Source: Flavobacterium zepuense (lineage in GTDB: Bacteria > Bacteroidota > Bacteroidia > Flavobacteriales > Flavobacteriaceae). From it: a DNA stretch of 64,000 nt. Both the position numbers and the translations under genes were made by a program. The stretch is taken from positions 1 to 64,000 of the forward strand of contig NZ_VJVZ01000009.1 of assembly GCF_007097145.1 (NCBI RefSeq). Direction: 5' to 3'. Under the pieces are notes generated by a model that worked only from the letters and a program-made list of their open reading frames with translations, was not told where the DNA came from and ran no database searches. This document shows, in pieces, positions 1 to 8,301 of the stretch (its first letter is position 1; each line of letters opens with the position of its first letter).

Positions 1-247
1 TTATATAAAAATTTCCTTCGCCTGTTTTTATTTGTAGAGCTATAAATTTGCCTAATGGTTCTCCATTTTCAACTTGTTCAATTATCGCATCCAAACCTAC
101 ATCTGTTATAGGTTGTTCTCTAAAAATCCACCCTAATTCTTTAGTAATAATTCTATCAGTTTCAATGACTCCCAGTCTTTCAATATTACTATAACGTGGC
201 ATAAGTTGCATATTAATTTTTTCAAAGATACAATTATTGAAATCCAT
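1..247 (-). CDS. DUF4365 domain protein, N-terminal part (runs off window)
   Basis: The first 82 codons of a minus-strand gene are visible; the rest lies beyond the left edge. The translated pattern has GVIETDRIITKELGW, then DVGLDAIIEQ and LQIKTG. The D...E...QxK spacing matches DUF4365, a family with a PD-(D/E)XK nuclease-like fold that is often met near defence or mobile genes. Function here is unknown. The ATG at 245-247 directly abuts the T-tract of the terminator of the upstream GIN gene. The true start may therefore be an internal Met about 12 codons later. Family call fairly secure from the motif, exact start not. Confidence 0.7.
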   Translation of the reverse strand, partial: MDFNNCIFEKINMQLMPRYSNIERLGVIETDRIITKELGWIFREQPITDVGLDAIIEQVENGEPLGKFIALQIKTGEGNFYI

Positions 248-278
248 TAAAAAAACAAAACCCCGCAATTGCGGGGTT
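248..278 (-). terminator. Rho-independent terminator of the GIN lipoprotein gene
   Basis: Perfect stem AACCCCGC / GCGGGGTT (259-278), followed on the minus strand by TTTTGTTTTTTT. It closes the minus-strand envelope operon. Its T-tract ends at the ATG of the next minus-strand gene. Confidence 0.88.
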
Positions 279-286
279 CATAAATT

Positions 287-1012
287 TTATTGTTTAGAGA
301 CGGTGCCTCCTGAGTCGGCTTTTGTATCGATTTTTTTAGGGGTTGTAACGTAACGTATAATGCCACCGCTGGATGCTTCTGCCGCAAGGTTTTCTATGGG
401 GTTTACAATAAAACTGCCACCACTTGATGCTTCTACATCGGCGTTAAGTGCCTTTAGCTCGCCGGCATTAAAGGTACTGCCGCTGCTGGCTTCGGCAACA
501 AGGTTTTCGGCAGTGCCTAATAACTTAATAGTACCGGAGCTGCTGGCTTCCCCTTTAACATTTTTTGCAATAACGGTAACTTCTACCTGTCCGTCACTAT
601 TAGCATCAAGCTTAATGTTATCTGTTTTTATAACTGTTTTACCTTTTACAGATGCCGAGCTGTTAGCCTCTATACCCGCAATTTCCGGTAGTATAATCGT
701 GATTTTTTTAGAAGCAGCGCTGCCTATGTTAGCATCGCAGCTAATTGTAAGCTCTGTACCGCTTGCTTCAACCTTTATATGCTGTTGCAGGTTATCATCG
801 GCCTCTACGGTAACAGAGCGGTTTACGCCCTGTTCTATATAAACATCTAAGCCTTCGCCAGCTACAATTGTTGTAAACTCTGCAGTTACAGCACGGGCTT
901 GTTTGGTAACGTTACCACTGCCATCAACCGTTTCAAAGTTGCACGAGCTAAATAGCAATGCCGTAACAGCAATTATTATAGCTTTGGCTATGTGTACAAT
1001 AACTTTAATCAT
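287..1012 (-). CDS. Head-GIN domain lipoprotein (DUF2807)
   Basis: 241 aa. A lipoprotein signal peptide ends at SSC near residue 24. The body is repetitive (A-E-A-S-S-G-G-type steps about every 20 residues), typical of the right-handed beta-helix of the GIN / putative autotransporter adhesin head family (DUF2807). Family members are secreted or surface proteins with no defined biochemical role. It is last in the PadR - PspC - GIN group, 35 bases after the PspC gene, so it is probably controlled by the PadR regulator. It is a distant paralogue of the GIN gene at 3212-3979, which has an ordinary signal peptide instead of a lipobox. Confidence 0.88.
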   Translation of the reverse strand: MIKVIVHIAKAIIIAVTALLFSSCNFETVDGSGNVTKQARAVTAEFTTIVAGEGLDVYIEQGVNRSVTVEADDNLQQHIKVEASGTELTISCDANIGSAASKKITIILPEIAGIEANSSASVKGKTVIKTDNIKLDANSDGQVEVTVIAKNVKGEASSSGTIKLLGTAENLVAEASSGSTFNAGELKALNADVEASSGGSFIVNPIENLAAEASSGGIIRYVTTPKKIDTKADSGGTVSKQ

Positions 1013-1047
1013 AATATCTTAATTTAGATAGTTTATCGATCTTAATC

Positions 1048-2832
1048 TTATTCCATTTTTTTAGCATCCTCTTCCATTTGCTGGGCCTGCTTTTTCATGT
1101 TTTCGGCCTGCTCCCTCATGTTCTTTGAGGTTTCTTCGGCCTGAATTTTCATTTCTTCAGCCTGAACTTTCATTTGTGCTGCCTGTTCAGCCATCTGGAT
1201 CTTTATTTCAGCTTCGCTCATAGGATGTCCCTCAACCGCCTCAAAGTCGCCATCTACGCCCTCTACAACACAGTCAAGGCATTTAACCCTGTCTTTACCC
1301 ATCTGGTAGCGGTGGTCGCCATCAAACCAAAGGTCAAAGAACTCATCGTCGCTGCGGTCGTAGTCCTGTAGGCTCTTATCCGGGTGAAAATATACACCTT
1401 CCGGCAGGTATAAAAACACTTCAACACGCTGCCTGCGGAATTTAGCATCGGTACCTGTTAGCAAATAATTGTCTAAAATTAGGTTATTTCCTTCAATCTT
1501 AAAACTATATTTTATGCTTTCGGCCGATTTTCTTGCCTGCTGCATGGTGCTTCCGCTGGCAATACGCTCTACCTGTACATAAGGTTGGGCTTCATCGGTT
1601 TTAAGTATAAAGAGTTCTATATCGTTATTATATATTACCTCGTTACCTAAAGAATCCTGTTTAAAGCGGAAATCGTAATCATGGCTAACTGATTTTGCAA
1701 AATAGTCGTTATACCTGAATTTTACCTGTAGGGTATCGTTCTTGGCAAGGTATATTTGCTCTTTTACAACCGTTTTGCCTTCGTTTGCGAGTTGTGCCGA
1801 TTGCATAATGCCTAGGTAAATGCAGGCGCTTACGCTTACTATCCATAACACTACAAGTGTATATTTGGTAAGGTTGCCAACCGACCTAAGGTTGTCTGAC
1901 AGTATTTTAAGCCCCAACAGGAATAACGAGAAGAGCGGAATAGCAATGGCAAAAAAGCCTGCAATGCCTATAACCCACATAGGTGTCTCGGTATAATTCA
2001 TGCTGTTAACATACGGGTACCATGATTCACCGGCTATAGATGATGAGGTTAGGAGCGCTATAAGGCCTACCAACAGGCATCCTAAACCTATGGCACTAAA
2101 AATGGTTATTAACGCACCTATTACCTTGGCAACTGCCTTTAAAATGGCAAGTATGGCAGTGCTGACTCCCGTGCCAATCCTTTCGGCGCCGTTTTTTACG
2201 TTGTTGCCAAGCTTATCATAGTCTACATTGCCAAACTTATCGGCAATCTGGCTGAACTCTTCCTTTACCTTTTTTTCGATGTTAGAAATGTTTATAGGTT
2301 CGCCTGTCATTTCCAGTTTCTCGGTGGTGGTAATGGCTTTAGGTATTAAAATCCATAATAAAATGTATACAAACGCACTGGTACCAAAGGTTACAAAAGG
2401 CGATATGATAAACAATATCCTAACCCACAATGGGTCTATCCTAAAGTAGTGGCCCAGGCCGGCACACACACCGCCTATAATGGCTTTGTCACCATCCCTG
2501 TAAAACTTTTTAGTACGCGGAAAAACAAAGTTGGGTACCTTGTAGGCGCTACCTGTGCTTTTATCGTCTTCGTCTATACGGTAATCTTCGGGCTGGCCCA
2601 TAACGGCAATAACCTGGTCTACCTCTGTAATGCTTACTACCTGTTTGTCGTTCTTAAGCTTTTCTGTAAGCAGCTCAGCTATCCTGCCTTCAATATCGCT
2701 CATGATCTCGTCTCGGCCATCGGGCGAAAGCGAGCGCCTTATGGCATCAAAATAGCGGTTAAGCTTTTGATAGGCATCTTCATCTATATGGAAAAAGAAA
2801 CCTCCTAAATTTATACTTACTGTTTTGTTCAT
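1048..2832 (-). CDS. PspC domain membrane protein
   Basis: 594 aa. Residues about 105-165 form a PspC domain (YRDGDKAIIGGVCAGLGHYF and a hydrophobic segment ending ILLWILIPKA). Three further membrane segments lie at about 230-345, followed by a long soluble region. The last 45 residues are a Met/Gln/Glu/Lys-rich coiled coil with repeated AEEMK/AEQM units. PspC proteins sense or buffer envelope stress at the inner membrane. The start lies two bases after the PadR stop, so the genes are translationally close and surely co-transcribed. Fusions of PspC with a large soluble domain are common in Flavobacteria. Confidence 0.9.
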   Translation of the reverse strand: MNKTVSINLGGFFFHIDEDAYQKLNRYFDAIRRSLSPDGRDEIMSDIEGRIAELLTEKLKNDKQVVSITEVDQVIAVMGQPEDYRIDEDDKSTGSAYKVPNFVFPRTKKFYRDGDKAIIGGVCAGLGHYFRIDPLWVRILFIISPFVTFGTSAFVYILLWILIPKAITTTEKLEMTGEPINISNIEKKVKEEFSQIADKFGNVDYDKLGNNVKNGAERIGTGVSTAILAILKAVAKVIGALITIFSAIGLGCLLVGLIALLTSSSIAGESWYPYVNSMNYTETPMWVIGIAGFFAIAIPLFSLFLLGLKILSDNLRSVGNLTKYTLVVLWIVSVSACIYLGIMQSAQLANEGKTVVKEQIYLAKNDTLQVKFRYNDYFAKSVSHDYDFRFKQDSLGNEVIYNNDIELFILKTDEAQPYVQVERIASGSTMQQARKSAESIKYSFKIEGNNLILDNYLLTGTDAKFRRQRVEVFLYLPEGVYFHPDKSLQDYDRSDDEFFDLWFDGDHRYQMGKDRVKCLDCVVEGVDGDFEAVEGHPMSEAEIKIQMAEQAAQMKVQAEEMKIQAEETSKNMREQAENMKKQAQQMEEDAKKME

Positions 2833-2834
2833 GG

Positions 2835-3167
2835 CTATGCTTTTTGGCTGGTTATTATATTTACTGCATCAGACAATTCTGTCCAGGTAATGCTAAGTTC
2901 TGTTAAAAATACTTTTCCTTCATCGGTTAAACCGTAATATTTTCTTGGTGGCCCCGATGTAGATTCTTCCCAACGGTAGTTTAATAAACCGTCGTTTTTT
3001 AATCTTGTAAGCAGTGGGTAAACCGTTCCCTCCACAACAAGCAGCTTCGCGTTTTTAAGGGTATCGAGTATTTCTGAAGTATAGGCATCTTTTTCTTTTA
3101 AAACAGATAGGATGCAGAATTCCAAAACTCCCTTACGCATTTGGGCCTTGGTGTTCTCAATATTCAT
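2835..3167 (-). CDS. PadR family transcriptional regulator
   Basis: 110 aa, the usual size for the short PadR class. The winged-helix region includes GVLEFCILSVLKEKDAYTSE and the wing segment VEGTVYPLLTRLKNDGLL, then a short C-terminal dimerisation helix. PadR proteins are repressors whose ligands vary. It is first of the PadR - PspC - GIN group and probably regulates it, perhaps also the GIN gene just upstream at 3212-3979. No clear operator was identified. Confidence 0.93.
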   Translation of the reverse strand: MNIENTKAQMRKGVLEFCILSVLKEKDAYTSEILDTLKNAKLLVVEGTVYPLLTRLKNDGLLNYRWEESTSGPPRKYYGLTDEGKVFLTELSITWTELSDAVNIITSQKA

Positions 3168-3211
3168 AAGCTTTCATGTATTTATTTTTAGTGCCGGTTA
3201 GGGCATAGTTT

Positions 3212-3979
3212 TTAATTAAGGCTAAATTTAAAATTGTCGCGTTTTACGGCATAAGCATTAGTGCCCAGGTCTATCTTTACGGGGTCGCCGTAATAGGTAA
3301 TAGATGAGGAGCTGTCGGCATCGGCCTTGATAGACGCCCCCGCACCAATAAATACCGATGAAGCATTCTTGGCAAATACATCAGCCCTGTTGCATACAAA
3401 CTTACCCGCCTGTACCGATCCGCCACTGCAATAAATGCTGGCGGTAGTAGCCTGGCCCATTAATTTAATATAACCGCCGTTTGTGGCATCGCCCTTAAAG
3501 CTATCGGTAACTACCTTACCCCTAAAACCCGCACCGCCTGACGCTTTAATGCTGCATGAACCTGCTGCCTGTATATGGCCAATAAAACTACTTCCCGATG
3601 CCAGGCTAATACTAACCTGCTCAAAATTTGTATCGTTTGGCAATTTAATACTGGCAGCTCCCGCAGCTTTAAATACGGTAACATTTTTTTGTGCTACATA
3701 CACACGTGCCTGGGTGTATGTTGCGGTGCTGTTGTTTTCCTGCCCTTTAATATAAATACGTAGGGTATTGCCGTCATACTCGGTAGCAATGCTGCTTAGG
3801 TTTTGGGCAGTACCGGTTTCAACTTTAAGCGCTAAGGTGTCGTTTTGGGTAAAAATTACCTCAATGCCGTTCTTAACGTCAATTTTAGTAACATCATAGG
3901 CCTGTCGGTCCTCGGTTACCTGTGCATGTGCTCCCAGGGTGATTAAGCCTGTAACTGCTGCAATGATTAGTTGTTTCAT
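3212..3979 (-). CDS. Secreted head-GIN domain protein (DUF2807)
   Basis: 255 aa from the ATG at 3977-3979, which begins a clean signal peptide (MKQLIIAAVTGLITLGAHAQ). The open frame extends 44 codons further upstream, but that part has no signal and no family-like sequence. The body is a GIN/DUF2807 beta-helix with repeated Gly/Ser/Ala turns (AAGAASIKLP, ASGSSFIG, SGGAGFRG). It lies 45 bases before the PadR gene. Role unknown; probably periplasmic or surface located. Confidence 0.86.
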   Translation of the reverse strand: MKQLIIAAVTGLITLGAHAQVTEDRQAYDVTKIDVKNGIEVIFTQNDTLALKVETGTAQNLSSIATEYDGNTLRIYIKGQENNSTATYTQARVYVAQKNVTVFKAAGAASIKLPNDTNFEQVSISLASGSSFIGHIQAAGSCSIKASGGAGFRGKVVTDSFKGDATNGGYIKLMGQATTASIYCSGGSVQAGKFVCNRADVFAKNASSVFIGAGASIKADADSSSSITYYGDPVKIDLGTNAYAVKRDNFKFSLN

Positions 3980-4115
3980 AACTGTTTTCGTTTTTTGATT
4001 GATGATGATGATAAAAACCCGTTGCCGGCAAACGGGCTGTGATTTGATGATTGATTGATAACTGAACTCAGGGCTGCTGCCGGCAGCAGTAATATAATGC
4101 TGATGAGGCATTTTT

Positions 4116-4568
4116 TTATTTGATAAAATTTATGGTTAACGGATAGTTGCTCTTAATACCATTACTGTTTTTTACCGCGGCATATATTATAAGGAAGAAC
4201 TCGGCTACTTTCATTACGCCCAATACAAAGGCTGCTATAAAACCTATAATGGCAAGGCTGGTTACTTTGCCATCGTTAAATTCATTAAAAACCCATTCGC
4301 AGTCGTTAACCTGAGTAAAATCCAGATCTTTAAAAAAGGTATATAAAAATATTGGCACTGCAATTATTGCCAAAAGAATGGTATACATAAACAGGCTCAA
4401 CTGAAAATTAATGGCTTGCTTACCGTTAAAATCTATAAATTCCGACTCATGTTTTTTGCTGCTCCATATAATTACCGGGAATATAAAGTTGCCAAACGGT
4501 ATAAAATATTGCGTTAATGCGCTAAGCTGCAATAGTGTTGATGTGGTTTTGTGTGCTGTAGTTTCCAT
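4116..4568 (-). CDS. DUF4870 family membrane protein
   Basis: 150 aa with about four hydrophobic segments. The signature of DUF4870 (Tic20-like small membrane proteins) is present: an N-terminal LSALTQYFIPFGNFIFPVIIW stretch interrupted by a loop, then DFNGKQAINFQLSL. Function of the family is unknown. It is upstream on the same strand as the GIN/PadR/PspC genes and may be read into them. Confidence 0.87.
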   Translation of the reverse strand: METTAHKTTSTLLQLSALTQYFIPFGNFIFPVIIWSSKKHESEFIDFNGKQAINFQLSLFMYTILLAIIAVPIFLYTFFKDLDFTQVNDCEWVFNEFNDGKVTSLAIIGFIAAFVLGVMKVAEFFLIIYAAVKNSNGIKSNYPLTINFIK

Positions 4569-4665
4569 AGTAGAGGTCTATATCTATTAATATCCTATGC
4601 AAATATATGGCTAAAGACAGGTAGTGTGTAACGCATAGTACTAATATTTAACAAAAAATTAACAT

Positions 4666-4696
4666 TTTGAAATCGGCATGATAAAGCGTATATTAG
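4666..4696 (+). promoter_or_regulatory. Candidate promoter for the DUF4442 gene
   Basis: TTTG at 4666-4669, a 19-base spacer and TATATTAG at 4689-4696. This fits the Bacteroidota TTTG-N19..21-TAnnTTTG consensus with one mismatch, about 20 bases before the ATG. Confidence 0.5.
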
Positions 4697-4715
4697 CTTT
4701 AAAATCAAACTATAA

Positions 4716-5168
4716 ATGGAATTTACGCCATCAAAACTCAATACTTTCCTGCTTTTTAAGCTGCCATCGGCCTATATTAGCGGGGTAAGGGTAAAACAAA
4801 TAACTACCGAAAAATGCATTGTAAGCGTTAAGCACCGCTGGATAAACCAAAACCCGTTTAACAGTATGTACTTTGCGGTACAGGCTATGGCGGCAGAACT
4901 TACAACCGGTGCATTGGTTATGTACCATATAAAAAACAGCGGCAAAAAAATATCTATGCTTGTAGCTAACAATAAAGGTAACTTTAGTAAAAAGGCAAAA
5001 GGCAGGATAACTTTTACCTGTACAGAGGGGCATTTGATTGCCGATGCTATAGCGCAAACCATTGCAACGGGCGAGGGGCAAACCTTCTGGATGAAATCTA
5101 TAGGGGTGGATGAGAGCGGCGACCAGGTATCTGAAATGGATTTTGAGTGGAGTGTTCGTGTAAAATAG
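4716..5168 (+). CDS. DUF4442 hotdog-fold protein
   Basis: 150 aa, matching in length and pattern the DUF4442 family (hotdog fold, thioesterase-like). Visible landmarks are NPFNSMYFAVQAMAAELTTG in the central helix and the strand-rich C-terminus with ISMLVANNKGNF. Some hotdog relatives hydrolyse acyl-CoA, but no substrate is known for this group and the catalytic residues cannot be fixed from sequence. It is a single-gene unit ahead of the TIGR01777 reductase. Confidence 0.8.
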   Translation: MEFTPSKLNTFLLFKLPSAYISGVRVKQITTEKCIVSVKHRWINQNPFNSMYFAVQAMAAELTTGALVMYHIKNSGKKISMLVANNKGNFSKKAKGRITFTCTEGHLIADAIAQTIATGEGQTFWMKSIGVDESGDQVSEMDFEWSVRVK

Positions 5169-5282
5169 TATAACGGTTTAGGGTGTAAGTAGTAATACTA
5201 CATTGCTAAAAATTAGTTAAACACCTTGTTTAATGCCTCCGTTTAAAGCGTTGGCAATACCTTTGCCACAAAATAGATTGCT

Positions 5283-6191
5283 ATGAAAGTTTTATTAACC
5301 GGCGCGACAGGATTGGTAGGAACAGAGTTGGTATCGCTGCTGCTTAAAAACGGCCTGCACGTTAATTATCTTACCACGAGCGAAGATAAAATTCAGAATG
5401 AAGAAAAATACACCGGCTTTTTATGGAACCCTAAAAAGGGAGAGATCGACGAAAACTGCATAGACGATGTAGATGCTGTTATTCACCTTGCAGGTGCCTC
5501 TATATCTAAAAGATGGACACAATCGTATAAAGAAGAGATACTGGAAAGCCGTATAGTAAGCACCCGTTTACTGTATACACTTTTAAAAAGTAAGGATAAT
5601 AAAGTAAGCCAGTTTATATGTGCTTCGGCTATTGGTATTTATCCCAGCAGCCTGGAGGCTATTTATTCTGAAGACAGTACAGAACGTGATAATTCATTTT
5701 TAGGTACTGTAGTACAAAAGTGGGAAGAAGCCGCCCTGCAAATAGAGCAGCTTAAAATTAAAGTAGCGCTTATACGCACCGGGCTGGTGCTATCGGGCAA
5801 AGGCGGTGTTTTAAAAGAAATGGCGGCTCCTGTAAAATTTGGCCTTGGTGCTGCCTTTGGCAGTGGTGAGCAACTACAATCATGGATACACCTTCGTGAT
5901 CTTGCCGGTATTTACTACTATGTGCTTAATAATGAGTTAGAAGGTGTTTATAATGCCGTGGCTCCTTACCCTGTAACGCAAAAGCAATTGGTTAAAACCA
6001 TAGCCCAGGTATTAGATAAGCCTTATTTTATACCAAATATACCCCGGTTTGCCATGCAGCTGGCCGTTGGCGAAATGCACACCTTACTATATGACAGCCA
6101 AAACGTAAGCGCCAAAAAAATAATAGGCGAGGGCTACCAGTTTAAATACCTCTCCCTCGAAAAAGCAATTAAAAACGAATTACGCTCATAA
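5283..6191 (+). CDS. TIGR01777 family NAD(P)-dependent oxidoreductase (YfcH/SDR39U1-like)
   Basis: 302 aa extended SDR. The N-terminal Rossmann motif is GATGLVGTEL. The family pattern continues with VIHLAGASISKRW, SRIVSTRLL and LRDLAGIYYY, and the C-terminal DUF1731 region ends the protein. The substrate of this widespread family is unknown. A TACCTTTG -7 box lies at 5258-5265, 17 bases before the ATG, although no good -33 box is seen. A terminator follows immediately. Confidence 0.9.
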   Translation: MKVLLTGATGLVGTELVSLLLKNGLHVNYLTTSEDKIQNEEKYTGFLWNPKKGEIDENCIDDVDAVIHLAGASISKRWTQSYKEEILESRIVSTRLLYTLLKSKDNKVSQFICASAIGIYPSSLEAIYSEDSTERDNSFLGTVVQKWEEAALQIEQLKIKVALIRTGLVLSGKGGVLKEMAAPVKFGLGAAFGSGEQLQSWIHLRDLAGIYYYVLNNELEGVYNAVAPYPVTQKQLVKTIAQVLDKPYFIPNIPRFAMQLAVGEMHTLLYDSQNVSAKKIIGEGYQFKYLSLEKAIKNELRS

Positions 6192-6213
6192 CCGCCAATC
6201 AGGCGGTTTTTTT
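6191..6213 (+). terminator. Terminator after the TIGR01777 gene
   Basis: Stem ACCGCC / GGCGGT with a short loop, followed by seven T. The stem starts on the last base of the stop codon. Confidence 0.85.
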
Positions 6214-6286
6214 GTAAGTTTAGCATAAAGGTCTTTCATCTATTATCTATCATCTAAAGTTCCTCTTTAAAAATATGGTGTGACAA

Positions 6287-6319
6287 TTTGACATTTTATA
6301 ACATTTGGCAATACTTTTG
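6287..6319 (+). promoter_or_regulatory. Promoter of grpE-dnaJ
   Basis: TTTG at 6287-6290, 21-base spacer, TACTTTTG at 6312-6319: both Bacteroidota promoter elements are perfect. Transcription should start near 6325, which excludes the upstream in-frame start at 6305. No CIRCE element is visible. Confidence 0.7.
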
Positions 6320-6349
6320 CACATCGCTTTAGCGACCATTAATATAATG

Positions 6350-6946
6350 ATGTTTAAGAAAATATTTAAAAATATGAGCCAGAGAGATTCTGAAAATGCC
6401 GAAAACGAGCTAACACAGGACGAATTAGTAAATAACACCGAAACTACTGACCAACAGCCGGAAGCAACAGAAGGTATACCTACAGCCGAAGGTTTATCTG
6501 AAGTAGAGCAACTGGGTGAAGATCTTGCTAAAGAAAAGGATAAGTTTTTACGCCTGTTTGCCGAATTTGACAACTATAAAAAGAGAACCTCTAAAGAAAG
6601 GCTGGACTTGTTTAAAACTGCCAATCAGGAAGTGCTTCAGGCTTTATTGCCTGTTATGGATGATTTTGACAGGGCTTTGGCACAAATTGCTAAAAGCGAA
6701 GACGATGTACTCCTTAAAGGTGTAGAGCTTATACACAACAAGCTTAAAGATACCCTTGCCTCTAAAGGGCTGGAGCAGGTAGAAATTAAGGCCGGCGACG
6801 TATTTAATGCTGATTTTGCAGAGGCTATTACCCAAATACCGGCACCAAGCGAAGACCTTAAAGGTAAAATTGTTGATGTGGTAGAGAAAGGATATAAGCT
6901 GGGCGACAAAATTATACGTTTCCCTAAAGTTGTATTGGGTAATTAA
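6350..6946 (+). CDS. grpE: Nucleotide exchange factor GrpE
   Basis: About 198 aa. GrpE releases ADP from DnaK in the cytoplasmic chaperone cycle. An acidic disordered N-terminus is followed by a long coiled coil (DKFLRLFAEFDNYKKRT) and the beta-rich head with the family signature near the C-terminus (VVEKGYKLGDKIIRFPKVVL). The open frame reaches back to 6305, but the promoter evidence puts the transcript start later, so ATG 6350 (or 6347 or 6374) is preferred. dnaJ follows after 31 bases, a standard grpE-dnaJ operon; dnaK is not in the window. Confidence 0.93.
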   Translation: MFKKIFKNMSQRDSENAENELTQDELVNNTETTDQQPEATEGIPTAEGLSEVEQLGEDLAKEKDKFLRLFAEFDNYKKRTSKERLDLFKTANQEVLQALLPVMDDFDRALAQIAKSEDDVLLKGVELIHNKLKDTLASKGLEQVEIKAGDVFNADFAEAITQIPAPSEDLKGKIVDVVEKGYKLGDKIIRFPKVVLGN

Positions 6947-6977
6947 TTAAAGGCGGGTGCAGTAAAACTAAGGTGAA

Positions 6978-8105
6978 ATGAAAAAAGATTATTACGAAAT
7001 ACTGGGTATAGAAAAAGGCGCTACGGCAGAGCAGATTAAAAAAGCTTACCGTAAAAAAGCTATAGAATATCACCCTGATAAAAACCCGGGTGACAAAGAA
7101 GCCGAAGAAAAATTTAAAGTAGCTGCCGAAGCTTACGAGGTGCTTAGCGATGCCGATAAAAAAGCGCGTTATGACCAGTACGGCCATGCTGCTTTTGATG
7201 GTGGCAACGGAGGCTTTAACGGCGGCGGCCACATGAATATGGATGACATATTCAGCCAGTTTGGCGATATCTTTGGCAGTGCCTTCGGCGGCGGCGGAGG
7301 ATTTGGCGGTTTTGGCGGCGGTGGTGGCCAGCGCAGGATGAAGGGGAGCAACCTTAGGATTAAAGTAAAGCTTACGCTGGATGAAATTGCAAACGGCGTA
7401 GAAAAGAAAGTTAAGGTAAAACGTAAAATTCAGGCTAAGGGTGTTAGCTACAAAACCTGCCCTACCTGTAATGGTGCGGGCCAGGTTATGAAGGTAACCA
7501 ATACCATACTGGGCAGGATGCAAACCGCATCTACCTGCCACAGCTGTGGTGGTACCGGCCAGATAATAGATGGTAAACCCAACCATGCCGATGCGCAGGG
7601 TATGGTTATGGAAGACGAAACGGTATCAATAAAAATACCTGCCGGTGTAGCCGATGGCATGCAGCTTAAAGTAAGCGGCAAAGGTAACGATGCACCGGGC
7701 ACTAACAGTATACCGGGCGACCTTATAGTAGCCATTGAAGAGGTTGAGCACGAAACGCTTAAGCGTGAAGGCGAAAACCTGCACCTGGATCTTTACATAA
7801 GTGTGGCAGAGGCTGCACTGGGTACATCTAAAGATATTGACACGGTAAACGGTAAAGTAAGGATTAAACTGGAAGAAGGCATACAAAGCGGCAAGATTTT
7901 AAGGCTTAAAGGCAAGGGTATACCAAGCCTTAACAGCTATGGCAGCGGCGACCTTTTAGTGCATGTAAATGTTTGGACTCCAAAGACTTTAAACAAAGAC
8001 CAGCGCCAGTTTTTTGAGAAATACCTTAATGATGAAAACTTTATTCCAAACCCGGAAAAGAGCGAGAAATCTTTTTTTGAAAAAGTTAAGGATATGTTTT
8101 CATAA
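6978..8105 (+). CDS. dnaJ: Chaperone DnaJ with a reduced zinc domain
   Basis: 375 aa. The J domain carries HPD at residues 32-34. A Gly/Phe-rich linker follows (about 74-118), then a zinc-binding region and two C-terminal substrate domains. Only two CxxCxGxG motifs are present (C161/C164 and C187/C190), where E. coli DnaJ has four. One zinc centre therefore seems to be missing, with shorter connecting sequence. It stimulates DnaK ATPase and delivers substrates. It is co-transcribed with grpE and ends at a strong terminator. Confidence 0.95.
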   Translation: MKKDYYEILGIEKGATAEQIKKAYRKKAIEYHPDKNPGDKEAEEKFKVAAEAYEVLSDADKKARYDQYGHAAFDGGNGGFNGGGHMNMDDIFSQFGDIFGSAFGGGGGFGGFGGGGGQRRMKGSNLRIKVKLTLDEIANGVEKKVKVKRKIQAKGVSYKTCPTCNGAGQVMKVTNTILGRMQTASTCHSCGGTGQIIDGKPNHADAQGMVMEDETVSIKIPAGVADGMQLKVSGKGNDAPGTNSIPGDLIVAIEEVEHETLKREGENLHLDLYISVAEAALGTSKDIDTVNGKVRIKLEEGIQSGKILRLKGKGIPSLNSYGSGDLLVHVNVWTPKTLNKDQRQFFEKYLNDENFIPNPEKSEKSFFEKVKDMFS

Positions 8106-8128
8106 TTTAAGAAAATTTTATACATTTG

Positions 8129-8160
8129 AAATTCACTATGCAAATAGTGAATTTTTCTTT
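8129..8160 (+). terminator. Terminator after dnaJ
   Basis: Stem ATTCACTA / TAGTGAAT (8131-8152) with a 6-base loop, followed by TTTTCTTTTTC. Confidence 0.82.
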
Positions 8161-8301
8161 TTCATAGCAATTTTTCCCATCTTTATGCAAATAAGGATGG
8201 GTTTTTTTATTTACCAATATTTTGTTAGCGTTATAATGTAACATTTTGCTTAGATGCGCGCCATATAATCTGTATTTTTACCACCACAATTAAACTACTG
8301 A

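Noticed and set aside
360..842. Long plus-strand ORF opposite the GIN lipoprotein gene
   Set aside because: It is a shadow of the repetitive GIN sequence; no start signal, no family, and the minus frame has a signal peptide and domain.
3980..4111. 44-codon N-terminal extension of the secreted GIN gene
   Set aside because: The internal ATG at 3979 starts a textbook signal peptide; the upstream part is not signal-like.
6305..6349. Upstream start for grpE
   Set aside because: It lies at or before the predicted transcription start (promoter 6287-6319) and adds non-family residues.
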